NCBI GenBank assembly: GCA_004151065.3 | Contig: NWUY0300051225.1 | Coordinates: 8,578 to 23,917 of the forward strand | Direction of reading: 5' to 3' | Length of the DNA: 15,340 bases | DNA from: Larix sibirica | Taxonomy: Eukaryota > Streptophyta > Pinopsida > Pinales > Pinaceae | In this document: piece after piece, positions 1 through 6,961 of the stretch | How positions within the stretch are numbered: the first letter of the stretch is position 1 | How the letters are laid out: each line of letters starts with the position of its first letter | Position numbers and translations under genes: made by a program | Notes under the pieces: generated by a model | Databases searched by the model: none | The model's input: the letters and a program-made list of their open reading frames with translations, nothing else | Told to the model about the DNA's origin: nothing

Positions 1-5
1 TTTCT

Positions 6-780
6 TTCATAGATGATTTCTCCATAATGACATAGTTGTATTTTTCGAGGAAGAAATCTAAGGTTTTTAAGAAGTTTTAAGAGTTTAAATCTCTTGTGGA
101 AAATCAGATTGGTAAAAATATTAAAGTGCTGAGAACTTATAACGGAGGAGAATTCTTTGGAAATGTGTTCGACCAATTATGTAGGTAGCACGGTATAGCT
201 CGATAAAACACAACTCCATACACGCCTCAATAGAATAGATTTGCTAAAAGAATGAATAGAATGTTGATGGAGAAAGCGAGGAGCATGCTTAGTGGTGCAG
301 GAGTCGCATACGAATTATGGATAGAGGAAGTCGACACTACCTTTTACTTGGTGAATAGATCATCGTTGATGGCTCTAGTCAAAAAGACTCCATATGAAGA
401 ATGGGCTGGTAGAAATCCCTCTCTTACACATCTCATAGTTTTTGGGTATGATGCCTTTGTGCATATCCCAAGGGAGAAAATAAGCAAAATCGACATCAAA
501 TCATAGAAATGCACCTTCATCGGGTACAAGGATGGAGTGAAAGGATATAATATGTGGAATCTAGTCACGAGGAAGGCAGTTTATAATAGAGATGTGATCT
601 TTAGACAAGTCATAGGCACTTCTAGGGATGAAGAGGTTAAAAGAGAAAAACCAGAAAAACAAGAGTTTGAAATGAATGATGAAAGTTTGGATTTAGGTAA
701 GTTGATTGAATTCAACGAAGAGGTGGAAAAATTGACTCTGAATGTTAGGAGATTTGGTCGAGTAAGTAAACAACTAGAAT
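6..780 (+). pseudogene. copia integrase core and C-terminal region, inactivated
   Basis: This would be the integrase that inserts element cDNA into chromosomes. The frame running through positions 12, 138 and 246 reads FIDDFS, then TYNGGEF, then a TPQ-stop-N segment leading into AKRMNRMLMEKARSML. The first catalytic Asp (12-14) is kept. At the second catalytic Asp the codon at 138-140 encodes Tyr, and at the catalytic Glu the codon at 246-248 encodes Lys. The spacing between those two codons is still exactly 35 residues. In-frame stops occur between them at three places. After 252 an 84-residue open stretch continues (LWIEEVDTTFYLVNRS, HLIVFGYDAFVHIP). After a stop, KCTFIGYKDGVKGYNMWN and VYNRDVIF follow, the usual end of the copia integrase region. 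Confidence 0.88.
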
Positions 781-799
781 GGTACAATCCACCGACCTT

Positions 800-2000
800 C
801 CCTCTACTTTTGTGTTATCTTCCATTGAAGATTATCTCAGGTTAGTAAAGGAAGCAATCGACTCGACATAAAGTAAACTCTGGAAAAGGGCCATGGAAGA
901 AGAATGAAGACCGTGAAGAAGAATGAAACATGGAATCTAGTCACATTAGCAAATGGAAGGAAACCCGTTGGTAGTAAGTGGCTATTTAAGAAAAAATAGA
1001 ATGTAGCAGGTCAAGTCGAGAAGTTCAAAGCTCGATTGGTAGTGAAAGAGTATTCCCAATTCGAGGGAGATGACTTGGGTGATATTTTCTCTCTTGTTGC
1101 TAAGCTAACTTCCATAAGGGTAGTAATGTATTTAGTTGCAATATTTGATCTTGAAATAGAACAAATGGATGTAAAGACAACATTTCTTCATGGTGATCTT
1201 GAAGAAGAAATCTATAGGAAGTAGCGTGAAGGTTTTAGAATGGAAGGAGAAAAGGAGCTAGTCTACAAGCTCAAGACGTCTCTCTATGATTTAAAACAAT
1301 CAGTCAGGATGTGGTATCATAAGTTTGTTATGATTATCCAACAACCGGGTTTTGTGAGAATTTAGGTTGATCACTGTGTCTATGGGAAGCAAGTTCGTGG
1401 TCATTTCATATATGTAGTTTTGTACATTAACAACAAGTTGTTGGTTGGAAATAACATGGATCTGATAAATGAGGTAAAACTGTAGCTATCCTCCAAGTTT
1501 GACATGAAGGATCTATGAGTAACAAATTTCATTCTTGGAATGGAAATATAGAGAGATCATGTAGGTATAAGGCTCTAGTTAAGTCAGAGAAAATATGTTG
1601 AGACGGTTCTAAAATGTTTCAGCATGTAGGAGAGTAGACATGTCAAGGTTCCTATTCCCGTGGGAGTCAAACTATCTACTGAACAATGTCCAAAGACACA
1701 TGAAGAAATAGAGTACATGTCACATGTACCCTATGCTAGTGCTGTAGGTAGTATGATGTATGCTATGGTATGCACTCGACCTAATATTTACCATGCAGTG
1801 GGAGCATTGAGCAGGTACATGTCAACACCTAGAAAAGAGCATTGGACCATAGTTAAGAGAGTATTCGGGTATCTACGTGGTACGCCAGATTATGCAATCA
1901 GTTATGGAGGAGAGCCTAAGGGAAAAAAGGAAATCAATGTGTTAAATTTATTCGACATATATGTATTTATTCGACAGATATGTGTTCACGTTATTTGATG
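800..2000 (+). pseudogene. copia reverse transcriptase, inactivated
   Basis: This is the RNA-dependent DNA polymerase domain of the copia polyprotein. Visible in order are VLSSIEDY (around 815-840), NETWNLVTLANGRKPVGSKW (from about 925), a QVEKFKARLV-like motif, FSLVAKLTSIRVV (1087 on), LEIEQMDVKTTFLHGDLEEEIY (around 1150-1220), VYKLKTSLYDLKQS, and LYINNKLLVG (1420-1450). The last should carry the catalytic YVDDM-type box, but both Asp codons are Asn (AAC AAC at 1429-1434), so catalysis would be lost. An open stretch from 1660 carries the AVGSMMYAMVCTRP and YLRGTPDYAISYGG motifs of the RT/RNase H junction. There are at least five in-frame stops and one frameshift near 810-840. Confidence 0.92.
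1463..1853 (+). repeat. 391-bp block identical to 3304-3694, copy A
   Basis: Every base I compared matches 3304-3694 at a constant offset of 1841. The block lies within the RT pseudogene and shares all of its stops. The sequence before it in the two copies is clearly diverged. Confidence 0.93.
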
Positions 2001-2370
2001 GAGCAGTCAGTTGGATGAGTAGGATACAATCAATCATTGCGATATCGACTATTGAGGTTGAATACATGGCAACTAATCATGCATGTAAGGAGGTTGTTTG
2101 GTTGCAAATATTGTGTTTAGATGTTGGGTTTGGTTAGCATGTTGTTAGGTTGGATTGTGACAGTTAGAGTGCAAACAATCCAACATATCATTCAAAGGCA
2201 ATGCACATTGATGTACAATACCATTTTGTGATAGAGATGGTGGAGAACCAGAAGGTGTTATTGGAAAAGTTAGACATGGTGAAGAATGTTCCAGACTCAT
2301 TAACCAAGTTGGTAAGCACATAGAAGTTTTCTTGGTGTAGGGAAACGATGGGCTTGCCAACCCTGTCAAG
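2000..2370 (+). pseudogene. copia RNase H domain, degraded
   Basis: RNase H would remove the RNA strand during reverse transcription. After the RT, a frame reads VSWMSRIQSIIAISTIEVEY, followed by HACKEVVWL, LDCDS-stop-SA, YHSKAMHIDVQYHFVIEMVE and KNVPDSLTKLVS, then KFSWCRETMGL. These are the usual blocks of the copia RNase H and polyprotein C-terminus, in the right order and spacing. A stop replaces the residue after CDS at about 2164-2166, and more stops and small shifts follow the 1998 stop. The domain directly precedes the polypurine tract and LTR, as expected. Confidence 0.88.
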
Positions 2371-2413
2371 GTGAACTAAGGTTTTGAATATCATGTTTAT
2401 GCAAAGAAGACAC

Positions 2414-2425
2414 CAAGTGAGAGAA
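2414..2425 (+). promoter_or_regulatory. Copia polypurine tract
   Basis: A purine-rich run, aagtgagagaa, sits immediately before TGTTGGGAATG at 2426. A purine run joined to an LTR that starts TGTTGG is the standard plus-strand priming arrangement of plant copia elements. Confidence 0.75.
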
Positions 2426-2632
2426 TGTTGGGAATGTTATATTCTTTGCATGTAAATTGAATGGAAACTCGACTGGTATTAATCAGAGGCGACAGACGAT
2501 GGAGGTTTGGTCAACCGACCAACCAAAATAGTTGTTTGGTTGATGGCAAATGACTGGTCGATGGAACAATCGGAATCTCAATGGGCAATCGACCAAATTT
2601 GACCTAGTCAAGTCAACTATAACATAATAACT
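2426..2632 (+). repeat. Copia 3' LTR, U3 part, truncated at gap
   Basis: The LTR begins with TGTTGGGAATG directly after the polypurine tract and runs 207 bp to the NN gap. It would hold the U3 promoter. It contains four W-box core hexamers, TTGAC(C/T), on either strand (2509-2514, 2599-2604, 2606-2611 and 2611-2616), and several short GGTCGA/TCGACC motifs. The downstream LTR end is not contiguous, so length and target-site duplication cannot be checked. Confidence 0.75.
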
Positions 2633-2634
2633 NN
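2633..2634. other. Assembly gap (NN)
   Basis: Two undetermined bases separate the truncated 3' LTR from an RT fragment in the middle of a polyprotein. The junction is not a natural element boundary, so linkage across it should not be trusted. Confidence 0.9.
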
Positions 2635-3694
2635 CACCCAAATTTCACTATGCTTTTGCATTATCTTCGATAGATGATGATCCCAAGTCAATAAAGGAAG
2701 TGAATGAATCGACAAAGGGAAAACTATGGAAAATGGTTATGGAAGAATAAATTGATTCCTTGAAGAAAAATGAAACATGTGATCTAGTTGCATTACCAAA
2801 TGGAAGGAAACCCATCAGCAGTAAGTGGGTGTTCAAGAAAAATGTGAATGCAACAGTACAAGTCGATAAGTACAAGGATCAACTAGTAGCGAAAGGGTAT
2901 TCTCAAGTCAATAGAATCGACTTCAATGAAATTTTATCTCCTATTTCTAAGCTAACATCCATAAGGATACTACTGTCTGTAGCTGCAACATTTGATCTTG
3001 AGATAGAACATATGTATGTAAAGACAACATGGTGATCTTGAAGAAGAAATCTATATGAAGAAGCTTGAAGGGTTTATAGTGGATGGAAAAAAGGAGCTAG
3101 CTTGTAAGCTCAAAAAGTATCTCTATGGTCTAAAGTAATCACCCAAGATGTGGTATAAAAAATTCAATATGTATATTCAACAGTAGGGGTTTGTGAGAAG
3201 TCAGGATGATCAGGCTATGTGTATGGAAAGAAAGTTGGTGATTACTTTGTATATGTAGTGTTGTAAGTCAACAACATGTTGTTGGTTGGGAATAACATTG
3301 GTTTGATAAATGAGGTAAAACTGTAGCTATCCTCCAAGTTTGACATGAAGGATCTATGAGTAACAAATTTCATTCTTGGAATGGAAATATAGAGAGATCA
3401 TGTAGGTATAAGGCTCTAGTTAAGTCAGAGAAAATATGTTGAGACGGTTCTAAAATGTTTCAGCATGTAGGAGAGTAGACATGTCAAGGTTCCTATTCCC
3501 GTGGGAGTCAAACTATCTACTGAACAATGTCCAAAGACACATGAAGAAATAGAGTACATGTCACATGTACCCTATGCTAGTGCTGTAGGTAGTATGATGT
3601 ATGCTATGGTATGCACTCGACCTAATATTTACCATGCAGTGGGAGCATTGAGCAGGTACATGTCAACACCTAGAAAAGAGCATTGGACCATAGT
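2635..3694 (+). pseudogene. Second copia RT fragment, degenerate, between two assembly gaps
   Basis: This piece repeats the RT part of the copia polyprotein. It reads FALSSIDDDPKSIKE, then KNETCDLVALPNGRKPISSK, FKKNVNA, VAKGYSQV, SKLTSIRILLS and LEIEHMYVKTTW. It is homologous to about 815-1853 of the first copy. Up to about 3303 the two differ at many sites; from 3304 to 3694 the match to 1463-1853 is perfect by eye. The catalytic box reads stop-VNNMLLVG (Asn-Asn at 3270-3275), so it is dead in the same way as the first copy. An 8-bp deletion at 3030/3031 shifts the frame where the first copy has FLHGDL. Both ends are N gaps, so no LTR can be tied to this piece. Confidence 0.9.
3304..3694 (+). 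repeat. 391-bp block identical to 1463-1853, copy B
   Basis: This is the second copy of the identical block. It ends one base before the single N at 3695, and what follows the N is unrelated to the continuation of copy A. That suggests an assembly join; recent conversion or duplication is the alternative. Confidence 0.93.
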
Positions 3695-3695
3695 N
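3695..3695. other. Assembly ambiguity or join (N)
   Basis: A single N lies exactly where the 391-bp identity ends and LTR-like sequence begins. Confidence 0.9.
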
Positions 3696-3932
3696 AGTTA
3701 ATCATGGCATGATGTAATGAAGTGTGATTTGTGGTATAACAAATCACGGTTGTAAACACCTATTTTGAGTGTTTGGTTAATAGATGAGTCATAAGCTCAC
3801 TGGTTTGCTGGTTTTCTCCTAGGAGAGGAGTTTCTAGGGTAATTTATGTGTAATGTGTTGATGTGTTGTGTGTCGTTGGTTTAATGTCTAATTGTGTTTA
3901 ACTATATGAATCAATTTGCAAACCTGTTGTAA
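3696..3932 (+). repeat. Probable copia LTR, 3' portion (R/U5-like)
   Basis: The segment ggttttctcctaggagagga (around 3810-3829) followed by gtttctagggtaatttatgt resembles the region before the end of many plant copia LTRs, where a ttttctcc...gagttt block precedes a T/G-rich run. The run tgtgttgatgtgttgtgtgt follows, and the segment ends ctgttgta just before a primer-binding-site-like motif. It also holds a perfect 9-bp stem (3724-3732 with 3739-3747, 6-nt loop). The 5' end is lost at the N. The call is from recollected family pattern, without alignment. Confidence 0.55.
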
Positions 3933-3947
3933 TCGGTATTAGAACCA
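3933..3947 (+). other. Primer-binding-site-like sequence (degraded)
   Basis: The sequence tcggtattagaacca resembles the initiator-methionine tRNA primer site common in plant copia elements, with a few substitutions. It follows an LTR-like end. No recognisable gag follows; the first ATG frame after it closes within about ten codons. Confidence 0.45.
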
Positions 3948-3949
3948 AC

Positions 3950-4300
3950 ATAATAGACCAATGGTGACAAATGAGCTAGACCATTAGGCCCCTTGTAAGT
4001 TACTAACCTTGAGTATTTGAAAACATTGATGCCCTTTGTTGAATAGTTTGAGAAGTCAATGAGATGGAAATATTCAGTCTCAATGGCTAGGGAACCATGT
4101 CTAGGGTTTTTATTGTGCCATCCATATAAAAAATATTATTTAACTATTGCTTATAATAATCTTAATTTTTCTTTTGCACTCATTGCTAATTTGAATGACT
4201 GACACGTTGTACTAGCCTTGAGAAAAATTATGCTCAATTGTTCCTATAGTCATCCAAAAGTAAAGCTCCAATTGACACTTCCGATAGAATCTAGCTATAG
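3950..4300. other. No gene seen; unassigned AT-rich sequence
   Basis: This stretch may include remnants of a copia leader just after the primer-site-like motif, but all frames are short and unlike any family I recognise. Confidence 0.5.
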
Positions 4301-4304
4301 TAAG

Positions 4305-4468
4305 AAGGAATAAGGAAACTGCATTCAATAAATGATCATCCTCAACCAATTTCAATCCCCAACCTGGGATCATCTTTAGGAGGATTTAAACTTGAGACGA
4401 TGATCCCAACTCGGGGATCGAAACTGGTCGAGGATGATCATTTATAGAATGCAATTTCCTTATTCCTT
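4305..4468. repeat. Long inverted repeat (70-bp arms, 24-nt loop)
   Basis: The left arm (4305-4374) and the reverse complement of the right arm (4399-4468) agree at about 62 of 70 positions with no gaps. A transcript would fold into a long hairpin. Three of the differences are CA on the left where the right-arm complement has CG, consistent with CpG decay on one arm. The arm end contains a tttcgatccccg motif (reverse strand) loosely like a tRNA B box. It may be a foldback transposon, an inverted pair of short repeats, or a small-RNA source; the sequence does not decide. Confidence 0.85.
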
Positions 4469-4506
4469 TTGATCTGCTACTACACAAAAACGATGAACAA
4501 TTAGAT

Positions 4507-4538
4507 ATGTGTGTGTACACACACACACACACACATAT
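4507..4538. repeat. TG/AC microsatellite
   Basis: An alternating tract (tg)n followed by (ac)n is flanked by at-rich ends and is itself nearly self-complementary. Slippage-prone simple sequence. Confidence 0.95.
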
Positions 4539-4555
4539 TTTAAAGAAAAAATTGT

Positions 4556-4700
4556 GGGGAAATCCAAGGGATGATTCTCCATATTTGTGGATGGTATCTC
4601 TAGTAAACTCATCGAGGCGATTCAAACTAAGCCCTTGTTGGCATGAAACTAACCAAATGCTTAGCAACATTGGTGACAATCTCTTAAGCTAACTCCTTGG
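4556..4700. repeat. Dispersed repeat, copy 1
   Basis: Contains ccaagggatgattctccata, ttgtggatggtatctctagt and a tail ending agctaactccttgg. Related blocks with the same order occur at 4915-4987, 4988-5147 and 5281-5454. Confidence 0.75.
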
Positions 4701-4914
4701 GGTTAAAATGTTTGGAAAAAATATTGTCCACCCTCAAACACTTAATCAGGAATGAGATTGTAAGTATATTACCATCCCTAATCAGACCACAAAGAGAAAA
4801 CAAGCACAAGTGGGATATGAACTTGGGAAAAGATAATAACATATTCTCATCATAGCCCCCAAGCTAAAATCAATTGACACTTGGATATAGTTTTTCTAAG
4901 GAAAATCTTGCATA

Positions 4915-4987
4915 GAAATCCAAGGGATGTTTCCCCACATTCATGGATGATATCCCTAGTAAGCCCATCAACATAGGCTAGTGTAAC
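4915..4987. repeat. Dispersed repeat, copy 2 (head only)
   Basis: Reads ccaagggatgtttccccaca then catggatgatatccctagta and is followed directly by copy 3, forming a head-to-tail pair with a period of about 70 bp. Confidence 0.8.
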
Positions 4988-5147
4988 CCAAGGGATACTT
5001 CCCCAAATTTGTGGATGGTATCCCTAGTAAACCCATTAGCATAGACTAGTGCACCTCACCTAGGTTGATTCAAATAGGGCATGTGGCACAAAGCTTAACC
5101 TAATACCCAATAACATTGGCAACCACTAGTTGAGCTACTGTGGGCTC
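4988..5147. repeat. Dispersed repeat, copy 3
   Basis: Contains ccaagggatacttccccaaa, ttgtggatggtatccctagt and a tail with aataacattggcaaccacta and ttgagctactg, matching the tail of copy 1. Confidence 0.8.
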
Positions 5148-5157
5148 ATTTACAAAC

Positions 5158-5188
5158 ATACACACACATGCATGCATGTATGTATGGA
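5158..5188. repeat. Simple-sequence tract (ACAC / ATGC / ATGT)
   Basis: A run of acacacac passes into catgcatgcatg and then tatgtatg, a compound microsatellite. Confidence 0.9.
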
Positions 5189-5280
5189 TCATTCAATATA
5201 AACTTTAAAATCAAACCTTTTATGTATAAGTGGAAATAATGTTTTCGATATAATGTCACTTTTTTCATGAAAAAAATCCT

Positions 5281-5454
5281 TGGAGAAACCCATTAGGTGC
5301 TTCCTCACATTTCATGGATGGAGGTAAATGCTGTTAACGAACAACATGTACACCTAAGTTCATGGAACCCATGTGGATTCAACCTTGTGATCTCCATGGT
5401 CATTACAACTTCAACATGGCAAGTTGAACTACTTGAGCTAACTCTTGGTGCTTG
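5281..5454. repeat. Dispersed repeat, copy 4 (most diverged)
   Basis: Shares the frame cccattaggtgcttcctcac, tcatggatgg and the tail ending ttgagctaactcttggtgct with copies 1-3. Confidence 0.65.
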
Positions 5455-5489
5455 ACATAGTGTCATTGAGGAAATACAATGTTGGAAAA

Positions 5490-5880
5490 TAAGTTGTTTT
5501 AAGATTTTATTTAAATTTGTAAAAGGAGTGAATATGAAATTTGTCCTTTTACATGATTTTCTAAAATGGTTATCATGCAAATGAGAATCATGCCCCACGA
5601 CAAATTAATATTTGCATTGGAAGTTATATCAGTGGAACCCTTGTAGAGTGAATGCTTGACTCATCCTTACAAGTCCAACCCTCAACATAAGATATTTTAA
5701 ATTTTTATTTAAAGTTATAAAATAAATGAATGTCAAATTATCTTTTTACATGAATTTCTTAAATTTTTATCATACAAATGGAATTACACCTTTCAACAAT
5801 TTGACATTTGCTTGGAAAATTGTATTAATGAAACCTTTGTAGAAGGCATACTTAACCTTATAAGTCCATCCTTAAGTAAT
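5490..5880. repeat. AT-rich tandem repeat, two units of about 200 bp
   Basis: Unit 1 (about 5490-5687) and unit 2 (about 5688-5880) share taag...ttttaa, ttatttaaa, a ctttttacatga block, atttcttaaa or attttctaaa, tcatacaaatg, and a ccttacaagtcc-type end about 202 bp apart. They are diverged but collinear. No coding potential is seen. Confidence 0.8.
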
Positions 5881-5949
5881 TTTTTTTGAATAAATAAGTT
5901 AGAGGGCAACTTCTCAAAAATAATGACTACCATTCAATATTTATAAAAT

Positions 5950-6122
5950 GTTCATTTATTTGTTTTAGAATTGTTTTTAAGACATAATCTCTCTCTAACC
6001 CCTCAACCATAAGAAAAGGATTTACAAAAGTCTTGATTGGTTACATTTGTTTGTTTTAAAATTGTTTTTAAGACAAAATCTCTCTAACCAAACCATAAGA
6101 CAAGGATTTACTAAAGTATTAA
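5950..6122. repeat. AT-rich tandem pair (about 90-bp unit)
   Basis: Two adjacent copies (about 5950-6040 and 6041-6122) share ttgttttaga/aattgttttt, taagacataatctctctaac-like sequence and ccataaga-aaggattta. A third, more diverged copy is at 6641-6712. Confidence 0.8.
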
Positions 6123-6365
6123 TTGGAATCATACCCCACAACAAATTAATATTTGCATGGGAAATTGTATCAATGGAACCCCTATAGAGTGCATACTTGA
6201 CTCACCCCTACAAGTCCAACCCTCAACATAAGATGTTTTAAATTTATAAAATAAATGAATATCAAATTATCTTTTTACATGAATTTCTTAAGATGTTTGG
6301 CAAACCGTATTAATAAAACTTTTATACAATGTGTACTTAACTCAATCTTACAAGTCTAGTAGTTC
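6121..6365. repeat. AT-rich ~200-bp repeat, two further partial units
   Basis: A 5'-truncated unit (6121-6228) and a shortened unit (6229-6365) repeat the sequences at 5490-5880, including ccccacaacaaattaatatt and aagtccaaccctcaacataa. The spacing of the tacaagtc ends is about 139 bp here, so one unit has an internal deletion. Confidence 0.8.
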
Positions 6366-6750
6366 CTTTTTTAATAAATAAGTTATCTATCAAATATTGA
6401 GAGAGATCCAATTTCTTAAAATATAAAATTTTTTTAATCTTAAATTTTTTAAATCTCAAAATGTTTTACATTCAAGAAAAAATGGATCCCTTACCATTCT
6501 TGATAGATCCGAATTCTCTTTCAATCTCTTTAACATAAGATAAAAAATTACTAAATTAAATAATCACTATTATTATATTTTTTTCTTTGAAAAACAAAAA
6601 AATTGAAGGTTAGAAATTAACTACTCAATCATTCAATATTTTAATCATTTATTTATTTTAGATTTATTTTCAAGACAAATCTCTCAAACCCCTTCACCAT
6701 ATATTATATGAGCAGTAATTAATGTATTATTTACCTTGGAGAAAAATGTG
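6366..6750. other. AT-rich sequence with one diverged repeat copy; no gene
   Basis: It contains homopolymer A and T runs and the third copy of the 90-bp repeat at 6641-6712. It lies upstream of the VPS26C gene and may hold distal promoter. A TATA-like atatattatatga is at about 6700, but nothing ties it to a start site. Confidence 0.5.
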
Positions 6751-6891
6751 GAAGTTTGTATTGGTAGAATGCACGAAAGAGGTCTTTACCCGGCGCTGCG
6801 AGTTTGAGTAACAAAAGACGAAAGATAGTGTGATTCACAGGTCTTTAACCTGTTCGCTGGAGTTGTACTGCGATTTATCGTTCTAATAGGC

Positions 6892-6950
6892 ATGTTGGAT
6901 GCCGGGAAACTTTGGCGAATTTAATGGTGAGAATTGACAGCGTTCTTTGA
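6892..6950 (+). promoter_or_regulatory. Two overlapping upstream ORFs before VPS26C
   Basis: uORF1 (6892-6924, 10 codons and stop, MLDAGKLWRI) and uORF2 (6924-6950, 8 codons and stop, MVRIDSVL) overlap at a TAATG. uORF2 stops 11 nt before the main ATG. If the transcript starts upstream of 6892, both would be met before the VPS26C start and could lower its translation. The transcription start is not visible, so this depends on an unknown 5' end. Confidence 0.5.
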
Positions 6951-6961
6951 CTCTAAAACCG

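Larger units (their letters stand above)
1..2632 (+). mobile_element. Ty1/copia LTR retrotransposon, 3' half, degenerate
   Basis: The order integrase, reverse transcriptase, RNase H, polypurine tract, 3' LTR defines a Ty1/copia (Pseudoviridae-type) element; in Ty3/gypsy elements the integrase comes last. The gag and protease parts lie left of the window. The reading frame is broken by many stops, several at codons where the family has Gln, and by at least one frameshift near 810-840. The RT/RNase H junction motifs (YASAVGSMMYAMVCTRP, ALSRYMS, YLRGT) are typical of plant Tork/Tnt1-like copia. The 3' LTR is cut by the assembly gap at 2633. The element is clearly dead; its exact lineage is uncertain. 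Confidence 0.92.

Noticed and set aside
4305-4468. A named microRNA gene
   Set aside because: The hairpin is real, but no mature sequence, target or expression can be read from DNA alone.
4386-4692. Open frames on both strands over the hairpin and microsatellite
   Set aside because: They translate simple sequence (Val-Cys-Val, His-Thr-His runs) and inverted repeat arms; no family match.
5305-5598. 97-codon minus-strand ORF
   Set aside because: It spans two different repeat units and has no recognisable domain.
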